From Microbacterium soli (lineage in GTDB: Bacteria; Actinomycetota; Actinomycetes; Actinomycetales; Microbacteriaceae): a stretch of DNA of 64,000 nt. The translations under genes and the position numbers were made by a program. The notes under the pieces were generated by a model. It saw only the letters and a program-made list of their open reading frames with translations, made no database searches and was not told where the DNA came from. Every line of letters starts with the position of its first letter. The first letter of the stretch is position 1. Shown here piece after piece: positions 7,542 through 16,341 of the stretch. The stretch covers positions 1,488,001 to 1,552,000 of the forward strand of contig NZ_BAABCP010000001.1 of the NCBI RefSeq assembly GCF_039539005.1, read 5' to 3'.

Positions 7542-8358
7542 GGACACCAACAATTCGGAGAGTGTGCAGACCAATATGCCCGGCAGTTCCATCATCATTG
7601 ACTCGGTAAGCCATGTGTATGAGACTAGAAGTGGCCCGTTGCATGCTGTCGAAAATGTGTCCCTGCAGGTGAGGGAAGGAGAGTTTCTCGCACTGGTCGG
7701 CCCATCAGGTTCCGGCAAATCCACTCTTTTGCACATGATCGCAGGTCTGTTGACTCAGACTGAAGGGACTATCACCGCGCGCGGCGCTGAAATTGACGGG
7801 CCGGGCTCGGACCGCGGAATGGTATTCCAAAGTGACACGGTGTTTCCATGGATGACCGTCGAGAAGAACGTCATGTATGGATTGGGATCGCTTTCCTCAA
7901 TGTCGCGCGAACACCGCAAGAAGGCAGAGGACAAGGTTGCACATTATCTTTCGAAAGTGGATCTGCTCGACCATCGGAAGCGGTATCCGAAAGAGCTTAG
8001 TGGCGGAATGCGTAAACGTGTGGAGTTGGCGCGTGCCTATGTGACCGACCCCGACATTCTGCTGCTCGACGAACCGTTCGGATCCCTGGATGCATTGACG
8101 CGTGAAGCCATGCAGCTGGATCTTGTGAAAATGGCTCAAGGCGAGAAGTCACAGACGATCGTACTGGTGACACACGATATCGAGGAGGCGATTTTTCTTG
8201 CCGATCGCGTCGTCGTGATGACGCCCCGTCCGGCTCGCGTCGACTCTGAGTTCGAGGTTCCGTTCTCGCGGCCCCGCGATCCGGGGGTCATCGCTTCTCA
8301 AGAGTTTCAACGGCTGAGGTACGAGATTCGCAGCCGTCTGGAGGTCGATGTCGTATGA
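7525..8358 (+). CDS. ABC transporter ATP-binding protein (SsuB/TauB-like)
   Basis: A 277-residue nucleotide-binding subunit with Walker A GPSGSGKST (about 59-67), Q-loop region MVFQSDTVFPWMTV, signature LSGGMRKRVELARA, Walker B ILLLDEPFGSLD and switch histidine VTHDIEEA. The hydrophobic residues after the Q-loop and the short C-terminus place it with nitrate/sulfonate/taurine importers. GTG 7525 has GAAAGG 7 bases upstream and overlaps the hydrolase gene by 17 bases; an ATG 24 bases earlier lacks a ribosome site. It overlaps the permease gene by 4 bases, implying tight translational coupling. Confidence 0.92.
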   Translation: MDISGEDTNNSESVQTNMPGSSIIIDSVSHVYETRSGPLHAVENVSLQVREGEFLALVGPSGSGKSTLLHMIAGLLTQTEGTITARGAEIDGPGSDRGMVFQSDTVFPWMTVEKNVMYGLGSLSSMSREHRKKAEDKVAHYLSKVDLLDHRKRYPKELSGGMRKRVELARAYVTDPDILLLDEPFGSLDALTREAMQLDLVKMAQGEKSQTIVLVTHDIEEAIFLADRVVVMTPRPARVDSEFEVPFSRPRDPGVIASQEFQRLRYEIRSRLEVDVV

Positions 8359-9152
8359 GCACAGTGAACAGCCGAACTCGGCGTACACGCAGCTCTGCGT
8401 CCACCAGCCGATACTGGATTATCAGTGCCAGCGTCGTAGTAGGGACTCTCCTTGTCTGGCACTTCATAGTTTCTGTGTTCGTCGACCCCCTCTACTTCCC
8501 TTCGACCGTTGGAACCTGGGAAGCGCTGGGAACGCTGGGCGGGAATTATCTTGTCGCGATGTGGGCCACGACCTACCGCGTGGTGCTCGGCATGCTGCTG
8601 GGAATCGCACTCGGGGTTTCCATTGGGGTGTTGATGCATGCAAGCAAGCTGTACTCCGCGATCATGGATCCGTTTGTCGAGGTGCTCAGGCCCGTCCCTG
8701 CGCTCGCCTTGATCCCGTTCTTCATCCTCTGGTTCGGATTGGGTGATCTGGGCAAGATCCTTCTGATCGCGCTGGGTGGTTTCGTGACCATGGTCGTGAC
8801 GACATACGAAGCACTCACTCATGTCAGCCCCACCTATGTGGGTGCTGCCAGAACGCTTGGTGCCGGAAAACTGCGCATATATCGCACCATCTACCTGCCG
8901 GCGATACTCCCGGCGTTCTGGAGCGGTGTCCGGGTGTCGGCCGCGACCTCTTTCGGTCTCGGCATTGCCGCGGAGTTCATGGGTGCGCAAGAAGGTCTTG
9001 GTTACCTCATACTGCTCGCCCGCAGGACGTTGCACACGGAGGTCATGCTCCTCGGCGTGCTCGGGATCGGTCTTCTTTCGTTCCTGCTTGATCGGCTGAT
9101 CAGATGGGCCGGGCGACGAACGACTCAATGGGCGAGTTCGGTTCAAGGTTGA
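8355..9152 (+). CDS. ABC transporter permease (SsuC/TauC-like)
   Basis: A 265-residue membrane subunit with about six helices. The cytoplasmic coupling loop (EAA motif) is visible as GAARTLGAGKLRIYRTIYLP. The conserved RPVPALALIPFFILWFGLG stretch is characteristic of the BPD_transp_1 permeases of nitrate, sulfonate and taurine importers. The start overlaps the ATPase stop (ATGA). Together with the Tat lipoprotein and the ATPase this makes a complete importer that would work as a homodimer. Confidence 0.92.
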   Translation: MSTVNSRTRRTRSSASTSRYWIISASVVVGTLLVWHFIVSVFVDPLYFPSTVGTWEALGTLGGNYLVAMWATTYRVVLGMLLGIALGVSIGVLMHASKLYSAIMDPFVEVLRPVPALALIPFFILWFGLGDLGKILLIALGGFVTMVVTTYEALTHVSPTYVGAARTLGAGKLRIYRTIYLPAILPAFWSGVRVSAATSFGLGIAAEFMGAQEGLGYLILLARRTLHTEVMLLGVLGIGLLSFLLDRLIRWAGRRTTQWASSVQG

Positions 9153-9189
9153 TGTTCGCAGTGTTGCGAGTGGCAGAAAGGTGCGGATC

Positions 9190-9507
9190 ATGACGAAGCG
9201 CGTCGTCGCATTGTTTACGCTGAAGAGCGACATATCCGTGGATGACTATGCGCGTTGGTCGGCTGAGCGTGTGAGGCCGGTGATGCGTGCGATGCCGTCT
9301 GTCCTCAGATTCGATGACTTCCGTGTGGTGGGCAACATGGATGGTGAGGCGTTGGACGCCCAGCTGAGTGAGCTGATCGAAGTGACCGACTTCGCCGAGT
9401 TCGAAGCAGACAACGCCCGAGGCGAGGGGGGCGTTCTGGCCAAGGAGTGGCGGCAGAGGCTGGTGTCGTGGTCGGTCCTCTATATGGAGGATCTTCTCGA
9501 AGACTGA
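9190..9507 (+). CDS. Small dimeric alpha/beta-barrel protein (EthD/HapK-like)
   Basis: A 105-residue protein whose pattern (VVALFTLKSDISVDDYARWS, a PSVLRFDDFRVV strand, IEVTDFAEFEAD) matches ferredoxin-like dimeric alpha/beta-barrel proteins of the EthD, HapK and stress-responsive type. Members include ring-modifying enzymes and, with the same fold, sugar mutarotases. No catalytic residue can be assigned. ATG 9190 is chosen because GAAAGG lies 8 bases upstream; the GTG at 9181 would overlap it. It is encoded 37 bases after the permease and before the sugar kinase, so a role in substrate conversion (for example anomer or epimer handling) is plausible but inferred. Confidence 0.7.
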   Translation: MTKRVVALFTLKSDISVDDYARWSAERVRPVMRAMPSVLRFDDFRVVGNMDGEALDAQLSELIEVTDFAEFEADNARGEGGVLAKEWRQRLVSWSVLYMEDLLED

Positions 9508-9575
9508 CGCCGTCGGTGGCGCACGGCACCGGTGCAGTCGAGGACGTACCGGGCCGTTCTCCGCACTTTGTGCGA

Positions 9576-9595
9576 GCGCAGGAACGATCCTGCGC
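9576..9595 (+). terminator. Perfect 8-bp hairpin between transport and catabolic genes
   Basis: GCGCAGGA-ACGA-TCCTGCGC forms an 8-bp stem with a 4-base loop in the 154-base gap between the barrel protein and the kinase. There is no U-tract, so it may be a weak terminator, a transcript stabiliser or a processing site. Nothing else is evident in the gap. Confidence 0.35.
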
Positions 9596-9661
9596 GTCGG
9601 GTTGCGCGAGATCGTGGGCGTGGAGCTGTCGGTGCTGGAGTGTCAGGGCGAGGAGGACGGA

Positions 9662-11149
9662 ATGCGCTGCACCCTCGGGGTGGATATCGGCACGTCGAGC
9701 AGTAAGGGCGTGCTCGTGGCAGAAGACGGCTCGATCTTGGCTACGGCGACCCGTGCGCATGAGGTCGATCGGCCGCGCTCCGGTTGGGCTGAGATGGATG
9801 GCCGCATCTGGTGGGACGAGTTCGTCTCCATTGCGCGGGAGCTGCTCAGCGCGCAACCGGGTGCGGAACCGGTCGCTATCGGCGTGAGTGGTATGGGGCC
9901 GTGCGTTCTGCTCGCCGATGACGAAGACGAGCCTGTGCGTCCTGCGATCCTCTATGGCGTCGACACCCGCTCGACCGAACAGATCGTACGCCTCACTGAG
10001 GAGCTGGGCGAGGACGAGATCGTCCGAACTGGAGGATCGGTGCTCACCTCACAGGCCGGCGGTGCGAAGATGGTCTGGGTAGCCGATGAGGAGCCGGAGG
10101 CCTGGGCTTCTGCCAGACGCGTATTCATGCCAGCATCCTGGCTCGTCCGCCGGCTCACGGGCGAGTACGCGCTCGACCATCAGTCCGCCAGTCAACTCTC
10201 CCCGTTCTATGATGTGGAGAACGAGCGCTGGCATGATCCCTGGTGGTCGCGCTTCGCCGATCGCATCGTGCCGCCCCCACTGTCCTGGGCGGGCGAGGTG
10301 GCGGGGACGGTCACCTCTGTAGCATCCGCTCTGACAGGGATCCCCGAGGGGACCCCGGTCATCACCGGGACGATCGATGCCTGGGCTGAGGCGGTGAGCG
10401 TGGGCGCGCACAGTACCGGTGATCTGATGCTGATGTACGGGACGACTATGTTCCTGATCGCCACCGTCACTGAGACACTGCGCACGCCATCGATGTGGAC
10501 TACGGTGGGTGCGTTCCCCGGCACCCGGAATCTTGCGGGAGGCATGGCGACCTCCGGTGCACTCACCGCCTGGCTGAAGGAGCTCACTGACGCCGACTAT
10601 CCCCTGCTTCTCGCGGAGGCGGCGGAGTCGGGTGCCGGTGCACGAGGTCTGCTGATGCTCCCGTACTTCGCAGGCGAGCGTAGCCCGATCCAGGATCCGG
10701 ATGCTCGCGGCGTGATCGCCGGACTCACCCTTCGCCACGGTCGCGGCGACCTCTACCGGGCGGCTCTGGAGGCGACTGCCCTCGGAGCCCGTCACAATAT
10801 CGAAACCATGCGCACAGCCGGCGCGGACCTCCATCGGGTCGTAGCGGTCGGCGGAGGAACTCAGGGGCGCCTCTGGATGCAGGTCGTCTCAGATGTCACC
10901 GGGCTCGCCCAGGAGGTGCCCGCTACCACGATCGGCGCAAGCTACGGGGCGGCTTTCCTCGCCGCATCCGCAGTCGCCGACGGGTCGACTCCGCTGCGAA
11001 TCGAGGACTGGAACCCGGTGGTCGACCAGATCGAGCCCGACCCCGATATCTGCCCCATATACGACGAGCTCTTCGACCGCTATCTGCGGCTGTATGAGAG
11101 CACCAGACCGGTCATTCACGAACTCGCCGACGCACAGCGCGCGCGATGA
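9662..11149 (+). CDS. FGGY-family carbohydrate kinase
   Basis: A 495-residue FGGY kinase. The N-terminal phosphate-1 motif reads LGVDIGTSSSKGVLV, the middle contains GTIDAWAEAVSVGAHSTG, and the C-terminal half has the ATP-binding GGGTQGRLWMQVVSDVTG signature. Length and motifs match xylulokinase- and gluconokinase-like members, which phosphorylate ketoses, polyols or sugar acids. ATG 9662 follows a GGAGGA ribosome site. It is encoded 28 bases before the isomerase, and an isomerase-kinase pair is the classical first stage of pentose or deoxyhexose degradation. The exact substrate cannot be read from sequence. Confidence 0.88.
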   Translation: MRCTLGVDIGTSSSKGVLVAEDGSILATATRAHEVDRPRSGWAEMDGRIWWDEFVSIARELLSAQPGAEPVAIGVSGMGPCVLLADDEDEPVRPAILYGVDTRSTEQIVRLTEELGEDEIVRTGGSVLTSQAGGAKMVWVADEEPEAWASARRVFMPASWLVRRLTGEYALDHQSASQLSPFYDVENERWHDPWWSRFADRIVPPPLSWAGEVAGTVTSVASALTGIPEGTPVITGTIDAWAEAVSVGAHSTGDLMLMYGTTMFLIATVTETLRTPSMWTTVGAFPGTRNLAGGMATSGALTAWLKELTDADYPLLLAEAAESGAGARGLLMLPYFAGERSPIQDPDARGVIAGLTLRHGRGDLYRAALEATALGARHNIETMRTAGADLHRVVAVGGGTQGRLWMQVVSDVTGLAQEVPATTIGASYGAAFLAASAVADGSTPLRIEDWNPVVDQIEPDPDICPIYDELFDRYLRLYESTRPVIHELADAQRAR

Positions 11150-11177
11150 ACCCGCCACGCACAACGGAAGAAGAAAC

Positions 11178-12824
11178 ATGAGCTACACCCTCCCCACCCC
11201 GGCAGTCCGGCCGCAGGCCGCACCGAGGACGGCCTATCTGATCACCTCCGGCGACCTGCGCGAGTCTGCCAACACCGCCGGCTGGGCGGTGCAGGAGGAG
11301 ACCGAGGCCGCAGTCACCCGTGCCTTCGAGGAGCTCGGGTGGAGCGTGATCCGTGCCTTTGGTGTCGACCCCGAGCGCGGACACGGTTATATTCGGAGCC
11401 AGCGCATGGGGCTGGAGGTCTTCAAGAGCATCCCGGTGGACGCTCCCCTGGTGGTCGCTATCGCCAACTGGCAGTATTCGCACCACGTGCTGGCGGGGCT
11501 GCGCACCCACCAGGGTCCTATCCTGACCACGGCCAACTTCGCCCCCGACTGGCCGGGCCTGGTCGGGTTGCTGGGCCTGAACGCAGGACTGACCAAAATG
11601 GGCAAGGAGTACGCCACCATCTGGTCGGTCGACTTCACCGACGACTGGTTCAAGGAAGGCATCCGGGAATGGATCCAGACCGGACGCATCACGCACGACT
11701 CCTCGCACGTCCGCGCTCTCCCCGCTCTCCCCGCCAGCGCCGAAAAGGAACTGGGTGAGGCTCTGGCCGCCGAGTTGCTGGCTGACAAGGCCATCATTGG
11801 CGTGTTCGACGAGGGCTGCATGGGGATGTACAACGCCATCTTCGACGACGAGCTGCTCAACCGCATCGGCATCTACAAGGAGCGTCTGTCGCAGTCGGCG
11901 CTCTACGCCGAGATGCTCGAGGTGACGGATGCTGAGGCCGACGCTGCCTATGACTGGCTCATCGACCGCGGGATGACGTTCCGCTACGGTGAGGACGCCG
12001 CCACAGAGCTCACTCGCGATCAGGTGCAATGGCAGCTGAAGATGTACATCGCCGCCCTGCGCATCTCCGATGACTTCGGTCTGGACGCGGTGGGCATCCA
12101 GTATCAGCAGGGTCTGAAGGATCTGGTCCCGGCATCCGATCTGGCCGAGGGCATCCTGAACTCCACCGACCGCCCTCCGGTGACCAGTCGCGACGGCAGG
12201 CGTGTGCTGCACGAAGGTCGCGCATTCCCGCACTTCAATGAAGCGGATGAGGGAGTGGCCGTGGATGCGCTGATCACCCACCGGGTGTGGCGAGCAATGG
12301 GCCTGGAGCCGGACACCACCCTGCATGACGTGCGCTGGGGCGAGGAGTACGACGGGCGGTTCGTGTGGTCCTACGAGATCTCCGGCTCCGTCCCCGCCTC
12401 GCACTTGGGCGGCTGGGACAAGGCCGAGGGGTGGCGCCAGGGGCACGTGTTCTTCCCGGCGGGTGGTGCCACGATCAACGGCGTCTCCAAGGCCGGGGAG
12501 GTTGTGCTCTCGCGGGTGTTCATCTCCGAGGGCATCCTGCAGGTCGACATCTTCCGCGGCTCGGTCGTGGAGCTTCCGGATGTCGAATCGCAGCGCCGGA
12601 AGGAAGCCACCAACCCGGAGTGGCCCATCGCGCACGTCGTGCTGCACGGCCAGACCCGCGACCAGTTCATGGCGCGACACAAGGCCAACCACGTGCAGCT
12701 GGTCTATGCGCCTGATGCGGAGACGGCTGATAGGGCTCTCATCGCGAAGGCCGCGATGTTCGACGGCTTGGGCGTGAAGGTGAACCTCGTCGGAGACGTC
12801 GCGGTGCCGGAGCGCACGGCATGA
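11178..12824 (+). CDS. L-fucose/L-arabinose isomerase-family protein
   Basis: A 548-residue protein of the L-fucose isomerase fold. Landmarks are the VFDEGCMGMYNAIFDDELL region with likely Mn2+ ligands, YKERLSQSALYAEM, GIQYQQGLKDLVPASDLAEG, and a C-terminal domain ending around HGQTRDQFMARHKANHVQLVY. Family members interconvert aldoses and ketoses. It differs from canonical FucI in length and N-terminus and belongs to a branch common in actinobacteria and firmicutes whose substrate is not firmly known. ATG 11178 is preceded by GGAAGAAG. It is the last intact gene of the island and is followed by a small hairpin. Confidence 0.85.
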   Translation: MSYTLPTPAVRPQAAPRTAYLITSGDLRESANTAGWAVQEETEAAVTRAFEELGWSVIRAFGVDPERGHGYIRSQRMGLEVFKSIPVDAPLVVAIANWQYSHHVLAGLRTHQGPILTTANFAPDWPGLVGLLGLNAGLTKMGKEYATIWSVDFTDDWFKEGIREWIQTGRITHDSSHVRALPALPASAEKELGEALAAELLADKAIIGVFDEGCMGMYNAIFDDELLNRIGIYKERLSQSALYAEMLEVTDAEADAAYDWLIDRGMTFRYGEDAATELTRDQVQWQLKMYIAALRISDDFGLDAVGIQYQQGLKDLVPASDLAEGILNSTDRPPVTSRDGRRVLHEGRAFPHFNEADEGVAVDALITHRVWRAMGLEPDTTLHDVRWGEEYDGRFVWSYEISGSVPASHLGGWDKAEGWRQGHVFFPAGGATINGVSKAGEVVLSRVFISEGILQVDIFRGSVVELPDVESQRRKEATNPEWPIAHVVLHGQTRDQFMARHKANHVQLVYAPDAETADRALIAKAAMFDGLGVKVNLVGDVAVPERTA

Positions 12825-12836
12825 TGGGTGCCAACG

Positions 12837-12851
12837 TGACCCGGCGGGTCA
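12837..12851 (+). terminator. Hairpin after the isomerase gene
   Basis: TGACCC-GGC-GGGTCA is a perfect 6-bp stem with a 3-base loop, 13 bases after the isomerase stop codon. There is no U-run; high-GC actinobacteria often use such hairpins. It is a probable end of the island transcript. Confidence 0.4.
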
Positions 12852-12929
12852 TCCGCTGAGGAATGACGCCGCTGCCGGCCGACCCCTCACCGTTCGGCGT
12901 GGACGCTGTCGAGGCGGCCCCGAGTGACA

Positions 12930-13446
12930 TCACCAGCGCGATGTGCTCGTCGACGAGATGGACGAGCGGATCCCCCCGCAGCGGGATGAGCGGTCGCGGT
13001 TCGTGCGGAGAGCCTGCAGCACCGTCATCGCCAGCCCGACGCCGATGACGACCGTGACGACGGCCAGCGCCGCACGTGTGAGGCAGACCGCCTCCGGACT
13101 GGTGATCGCGGACAGGCCACGGACCCGTCATCCGGCCCAGCCGCTGAGACGCGCCATAGAGGGTCATCGCTCGTCCGCGGTGGGAGTTAGACACCAGCTC
13201 CGCGACCATCGACTGTCGTACGACCGCCCACATGCCGTCCAGCAGCGCGCTGACCAGCAGGACCGCCACGAACAGCGCTTTCAGGGCCGACAACCCTGTT
13301 GTCCAGACGGCGACGGTCGTCAGGGCGAGGACCGCCGCGCAGGAGAGCGTGGTCTCAGTGAGTTCGATCCGCTCCCCGAACCGCTGGACGATCCAGTCGC
13401 CGAGGAGGGAGCCGAGCACACCGCCGAGACCCGTCACCGCGATCAC
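12930..13446 (-). pseudogene. Truncated, frameshifted MFS transporter remnant
   Basis: The minus strand encodes an MFS-like segment: a motif-A-like GSLLGDWIVQRFGER, a hydrophobic helix, then RQSMVAELVSNSHRGRAMTL and RLGRMTGP. At about 13120-13130 the reading frame is lost. In another frame the homology continues (LSAITSPEAVCLTRAALAVV, then VLQALRTNRD) to a stop at 12930. The first helix and the whole C-terminal half are absent. It corresponds roughly to helices 2-6 of a 12-helix transporter. It sits exactly at the right edge of the LacI-controlled island, consistent with deletion or insertion damage there. Confidence 0.7.
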
Positions 13447-13501
13447 CGAGCTGAGCTACACGGGGCCCGAGTCCCGGCATCAGCCCGAGCAGAACCCGGC
13501 C

Positions 13502-14089
13502 TCAGGCGGGTGGCAGCCGCAGCACGTTCCCGGACTCGCCGCCGGTGAGATCGGCGGCGATGCGGATGCTGCGGGCGAGGTCGTCGAGCGCGCGTTCGAG
13601 CGTGCCGAAGCGCTCGCGGTCGCTGCACACGGCGGTGAGAGTGATGAGGTGCGTACCGGTGTCCCACGTGTAGGTCGCCGACGGCGGGGAGGCCGGGTTC
13701 GGGGGCGTCGGCATGAGGAGCTTCTCGCCGACGCCGAGCGGGGTCGGGAAGCTCTCGGTGTCGTCGTACTCGATCGGCAGCATGGCCCGCGCCATGCGCA
13801 GCTGCGGGGTCAGCTCCTGCACGGTGGCCATGGCCACGACGAGCTCCGGTTCCGCCTTCCAGGTCCACGCGAGCACCCGACCGTCGGCCCTGCGCATCGC
13901 CAGCGGGATGGCCTGACTGGCCAGCCAGCTGCCGAAACGGGCGCCCGGCAGCGTCTCCCGCCCGAGCCCCGCACCGGCCTGAGCCATCAGCATCCGGATC
14001 GCCGCCTTGCGGTGTCGCCGGCCGGCGAATCCCAGCGAACCGGTCACGGGGATCCACAGTGCCGGATCGGCGGAGGAGGTCAGGCGCAT
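13502..14089 (-). CDS. Hypothetical protein
   Basis: A 195-residue soluble protein that I do not recognise. It has no signal peptide or membrane segment. The N-terminal part is basic (RRHRKAAIRM), and the C-terminal half looks like alternating strands and helices (TYTWDTGTHLITLTAV, then LERALDDLARSIRIAADL). The composition is ordinary for this genome and the codons are GC3-rich, so it is probably genuine. The gene is divergent from the glycosyltransferase, with ATG 14089 very close to the shared upstream region, and may be leaderless. No function is offered. Confidence 0.7.
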   Translation of the reverse strand: MRLTSSADPALWIPVTGSLGFAGRRHRKAAIRMLMAQAGAGLGRETLPGARFGSWLASQAIPLAMRRADGRVLAWTWKAEPELVVAMATVQELTPQLRMARAMLPIEYDDTESFPTPLGVGEKLLMPTPPNPASPPSATYTWDTGTHLITLTAVCSDRERFGTLERALDDLARSIRIAADLTGGESGNVLRLPPA

Positions 14090-14212
14090 GCCACCACGGT
14101 ACGGGCTTCTGTGGGGACGCGCTGGGAACGGCCGGTCTTCGCGATGCGCTCAGCGCCCTCGGGTAGAGTAACCTCCGCCCCAGCGGGCGGGTCGCACGCC
14201 GCCGCAGCTCCA

Positions 14213-15415
14213 GTGACAGATTGGCAGCATCGTTCCTTGACCTCCGGACGTCCCCTGAAGATCCTCATCGGCTGCGACACGTTCGCGCCGGACATCAACG
14301 GCGCGGCGCGCTTCGCCGAGCGGCTGGCCGCGGGCCTGGTCGCCCGCGGTCATGAGGTGCACATCGTCGCGCCCAACACCGCGTACCGCCGGTCCCGGAC
14401 CCATGTCGAGACCATCGAGGGCGAACCGCTCATCATGCACCGCCTGCCGGCGGTGCGCTGGCTGCCGCACGACTGGCTGCGGTTCATCTGGCCCTGGCGC
14501 TCCAAGCACTACGCCCGTAAGGTGCTGGACGAGGTGCAGCCGGATGTCGTGCACATCCAGTCGCACATCGTGATCGGCCGGGGGCTCACCCGCATCGCCC
14601 ACAAGCGCGGCATCCCGATCATCGCGACGAACCACGTCATGGCCGAGAACATCCTCGACCACACGACGATGCCCGCGTTCATCAACCGGATCGTCCTCAA
14701 GCTCGCCTGGGACGACGCCGCGCGCACCTTCGGCATGACCAGGGCCGTGACCACGCCGACCCGCAAGGCCGCGGACTTCCTCGAGCGCACCATCGACATC
14801 TCCGGCGTCGTGCCGGTCAGCTGCGGCATCGACCGACGCAACTACACGCCGGTCATCGGCCCGCGCGACCGCAACCGCATCCTCTTCGTCGGTCGGCTGA
14901 CCGGCGAGAAGAAGGTCGACGTGGTGCTGCACGCCCTGGCGCGGCTCGACCCGGCGCTGGACGCGCATTTCGACATCGCCGGCGGCGGCGACCAGCGCAG
15001 AGCGCTGGAGACCCTGACGCACCAGCTGGGGCTCGACGACCGCGTGACCTTCCACGGTCGGGTCACCGACGACGAGCTGCGCGAGCTCTACTCCCGCGCA
15101 TCCGTCTTCGCGATCGCGTCGATCGCGGAGCTGCAGTCGATCGTGACGATGGAGGCCATGGCATCCGCTCTGCCCGTCGTCGGGGCGGACGCCGTCGCGC
15201 TGCCGCACCTCGTGCACGACGGGGAGAACGGCTACCTGTTCGAACCGGGGAACGTCGACGACCTGGCGGAGAAGCTCACGCGCGTGCTCACCGCCGATCC
15301 GGTGGAGTACGAGCGGATGCAGCGCGCGTCCCTCGACGGCGTGGCGGTGCACGACATCACCCGCACGCTGGACACCTTCGAGGCGCTGTACCGGGACGAG
15401 CCGCTGCCGGAATAG
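14213..15415 (+). CDS. Glycosyltransferase family 4 protein
   Basis: A 400-residue GT-B glycosyltransferase. The N-terminal domain starts LKILIGCDTFAPDINGAARF (GT4 acceptor side). The C-terminal Glycos_transf_1 domain has RILFVGRLTGEKKVDVVLHA and the nucleotide-sugar site around the EAMASALPVVGADAVALPHL stretch with the family ExxxxxxxP arrangement. Such enzymes mannosylate lipids (PimB/MgtA type) or build surface glycans. GTG 14213 is the most likely start; TTG 14237 is the alternative, and neither has a clear ribosome site. A TAGAGT -10-like box lies about 45 bases upstream. Substrate is not determinable. Confidence 0.85.
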   Translation: MTDWQHRSLTSGRPLKILIGCDTFAPDINGAARFAERLAAGLVARGHEVHIVAPNTAYRRSRTHVETIEGEPLIMHRLPAVRWLPHDWLRFIWPWRSKHYARKVLDEVQPDVVHIQSHIVIGRGLTRIAHKRGIPIIATNHVMAENILDHTTMPAFINRIVLKLAWDDAARTFGMTRAVTTPTRKAADFLERTIDISGVVPVSCGIDRRNYTPVIGPRDRNRILFVGRLTGEKKVDVVLHALARLDPALDAHFDIAGGGDQRRALETLTHQLGLDDRVTFHGRVTDDELRELYSRASVFAIASIAELQSIVTMEAMASALPVVGADAVALPHLVHDGENGYLFEPGNVDDLAEKLTRVLTADPVEYERMQRASLDGVAVHDITRTLDTFEALYRDEPLPE

Positions 15416-15452
15416 GCGCGAGGCGATGTCGCCCGGGCCTGCCGCCCGGCGC

Positions 15453-16145
15453 TCAGCCCCAGCGGCCGGGCGCGGCCAGCACGTGCGAGCGGACCTCGGC
15501 AGTGTCGTCGGACACCTCCGCCGTGCAGTACAGCAGCGACTGCGTCGGATAGCCGTGCGCGTTGTTGTCGCGGATGATCGCACGATCGTCGTCGGGGTCC
15601 AGTCGTGCGCTCTCGGCGAGCAGCCCCACCCAGCGATCCGCCCAGCCGTCGTCGTCGGGCCTGCTGCCGGCGAACAGCGGCAGCCATGCCCGGATGCGGG
15701 CGGTGCGGGGGTCGTCGAGGTCATCGTGCGCGATCATGTGCACGCCGGCCGACACCGGCGTCTCCCGCAGGACGGTGCCGTCCCATGAGAGCACCCGAGC
15801 GCCCGTGGGCGAGGCTTCGAGGAGGTTGAAACCATGCATGGGCAGCGGCCCGCTCTCGGGCGACCGGCCCACGACGGACTCCAGCGCCAGCGATCCGCGG
15901 GAGAGCACGGACTCCTCGGGCAGATCGAGCACGTCGGCGCGGTTCAGCAGCACGGCCAACCGGTGCGTGCGCGGATCGAGGGCCAGCCAGGCGCCGCCCG
16001 CACGCCGGTCGTGGATGCCGATGACGCCCGGGTGGGAATCCGGCCACCACGGACCCAGATCGTCCCACGGTCGCTGCGGGTCCTCATCCCGCACGGCCAG
16101 CAGCCGCGCCCCGCTGGATGCGACATCGATCACGACGGTGCACAC
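15453..16145 (-). CDS. NRDE (TANGO2-like) family protein
   Basis: A 230-residue protein with the hallmarks of the NRDE/TANGO2 family: an N-terminal Cys immediately after the initiator (MCTVVI), the variant NRDE signature AVRDEDPQRPW, and GGAWLALD. TANGO2-like proteins have an Ntn-hydrolase-like fold and have been linked to haem or lipid handling; the bacterial role is unclear. GTG 16145 is chosen because it gives the invariant Met-Cys start; a GTG two codons upstream is the alternative. It is convergent with the glycosyltransferase gene. Confidence 0.75.
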   Translation of the reverse strand: MCTVVIDVASSGARLLAVRDEDPQRPWDDLGPWWPDSHPGVIGIHDRRAGGAWLALDPRTHRLAVLLNRADVLDLPEESVLSRGSLALESVVGRSPESGPLPMHGFNLLEASPTGARVLSWDGTVLRETPVSAGVHMIAHDDLDDPRTARIRAWLPLFAGSRPDDDGWADRWVGLLAESARLDPDDDRAIIRDNNAHGYPTQSLLYCTAEVSDDTAEVRSHVLAAPGRWG

Positions 16146-16341
16146 GACCACGAGTCTAGGTCAGCCGGGAGCGTCCGGCTCCGCGGCATCCGGCCCCACC
16201 CGGCGCCCATCTGTCGGGCACAGCTCCGCAGTTCCGCACAACTTCGCAGGAAAGCAGCGGATGCTTGCGAGACAGCGCACATCTGCGGAGTCGTGCCACG
16301 CGTGCCACCCGGCCGTGCACGCGCTGGGGCAGAATCGAAGC

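Noticed and set aside
4371..13446. Prophage, integrative element or transposon origin for the island.
   Set aside because: No integrase, transposase, tRNA target or flanking direct repeats were found. Only the GC difference and a broken neighbour suggest transfer.
12930..13446. An intact small membrane-transport gene.
   Set aside because: The first helix and the second half are missing and the frame shifts in the middle.
15416..15452. A terminator between the convergent glycosyltransferase and NRDE genes.
   Set aside because: The GC-rich bases give no convincing paired stem.
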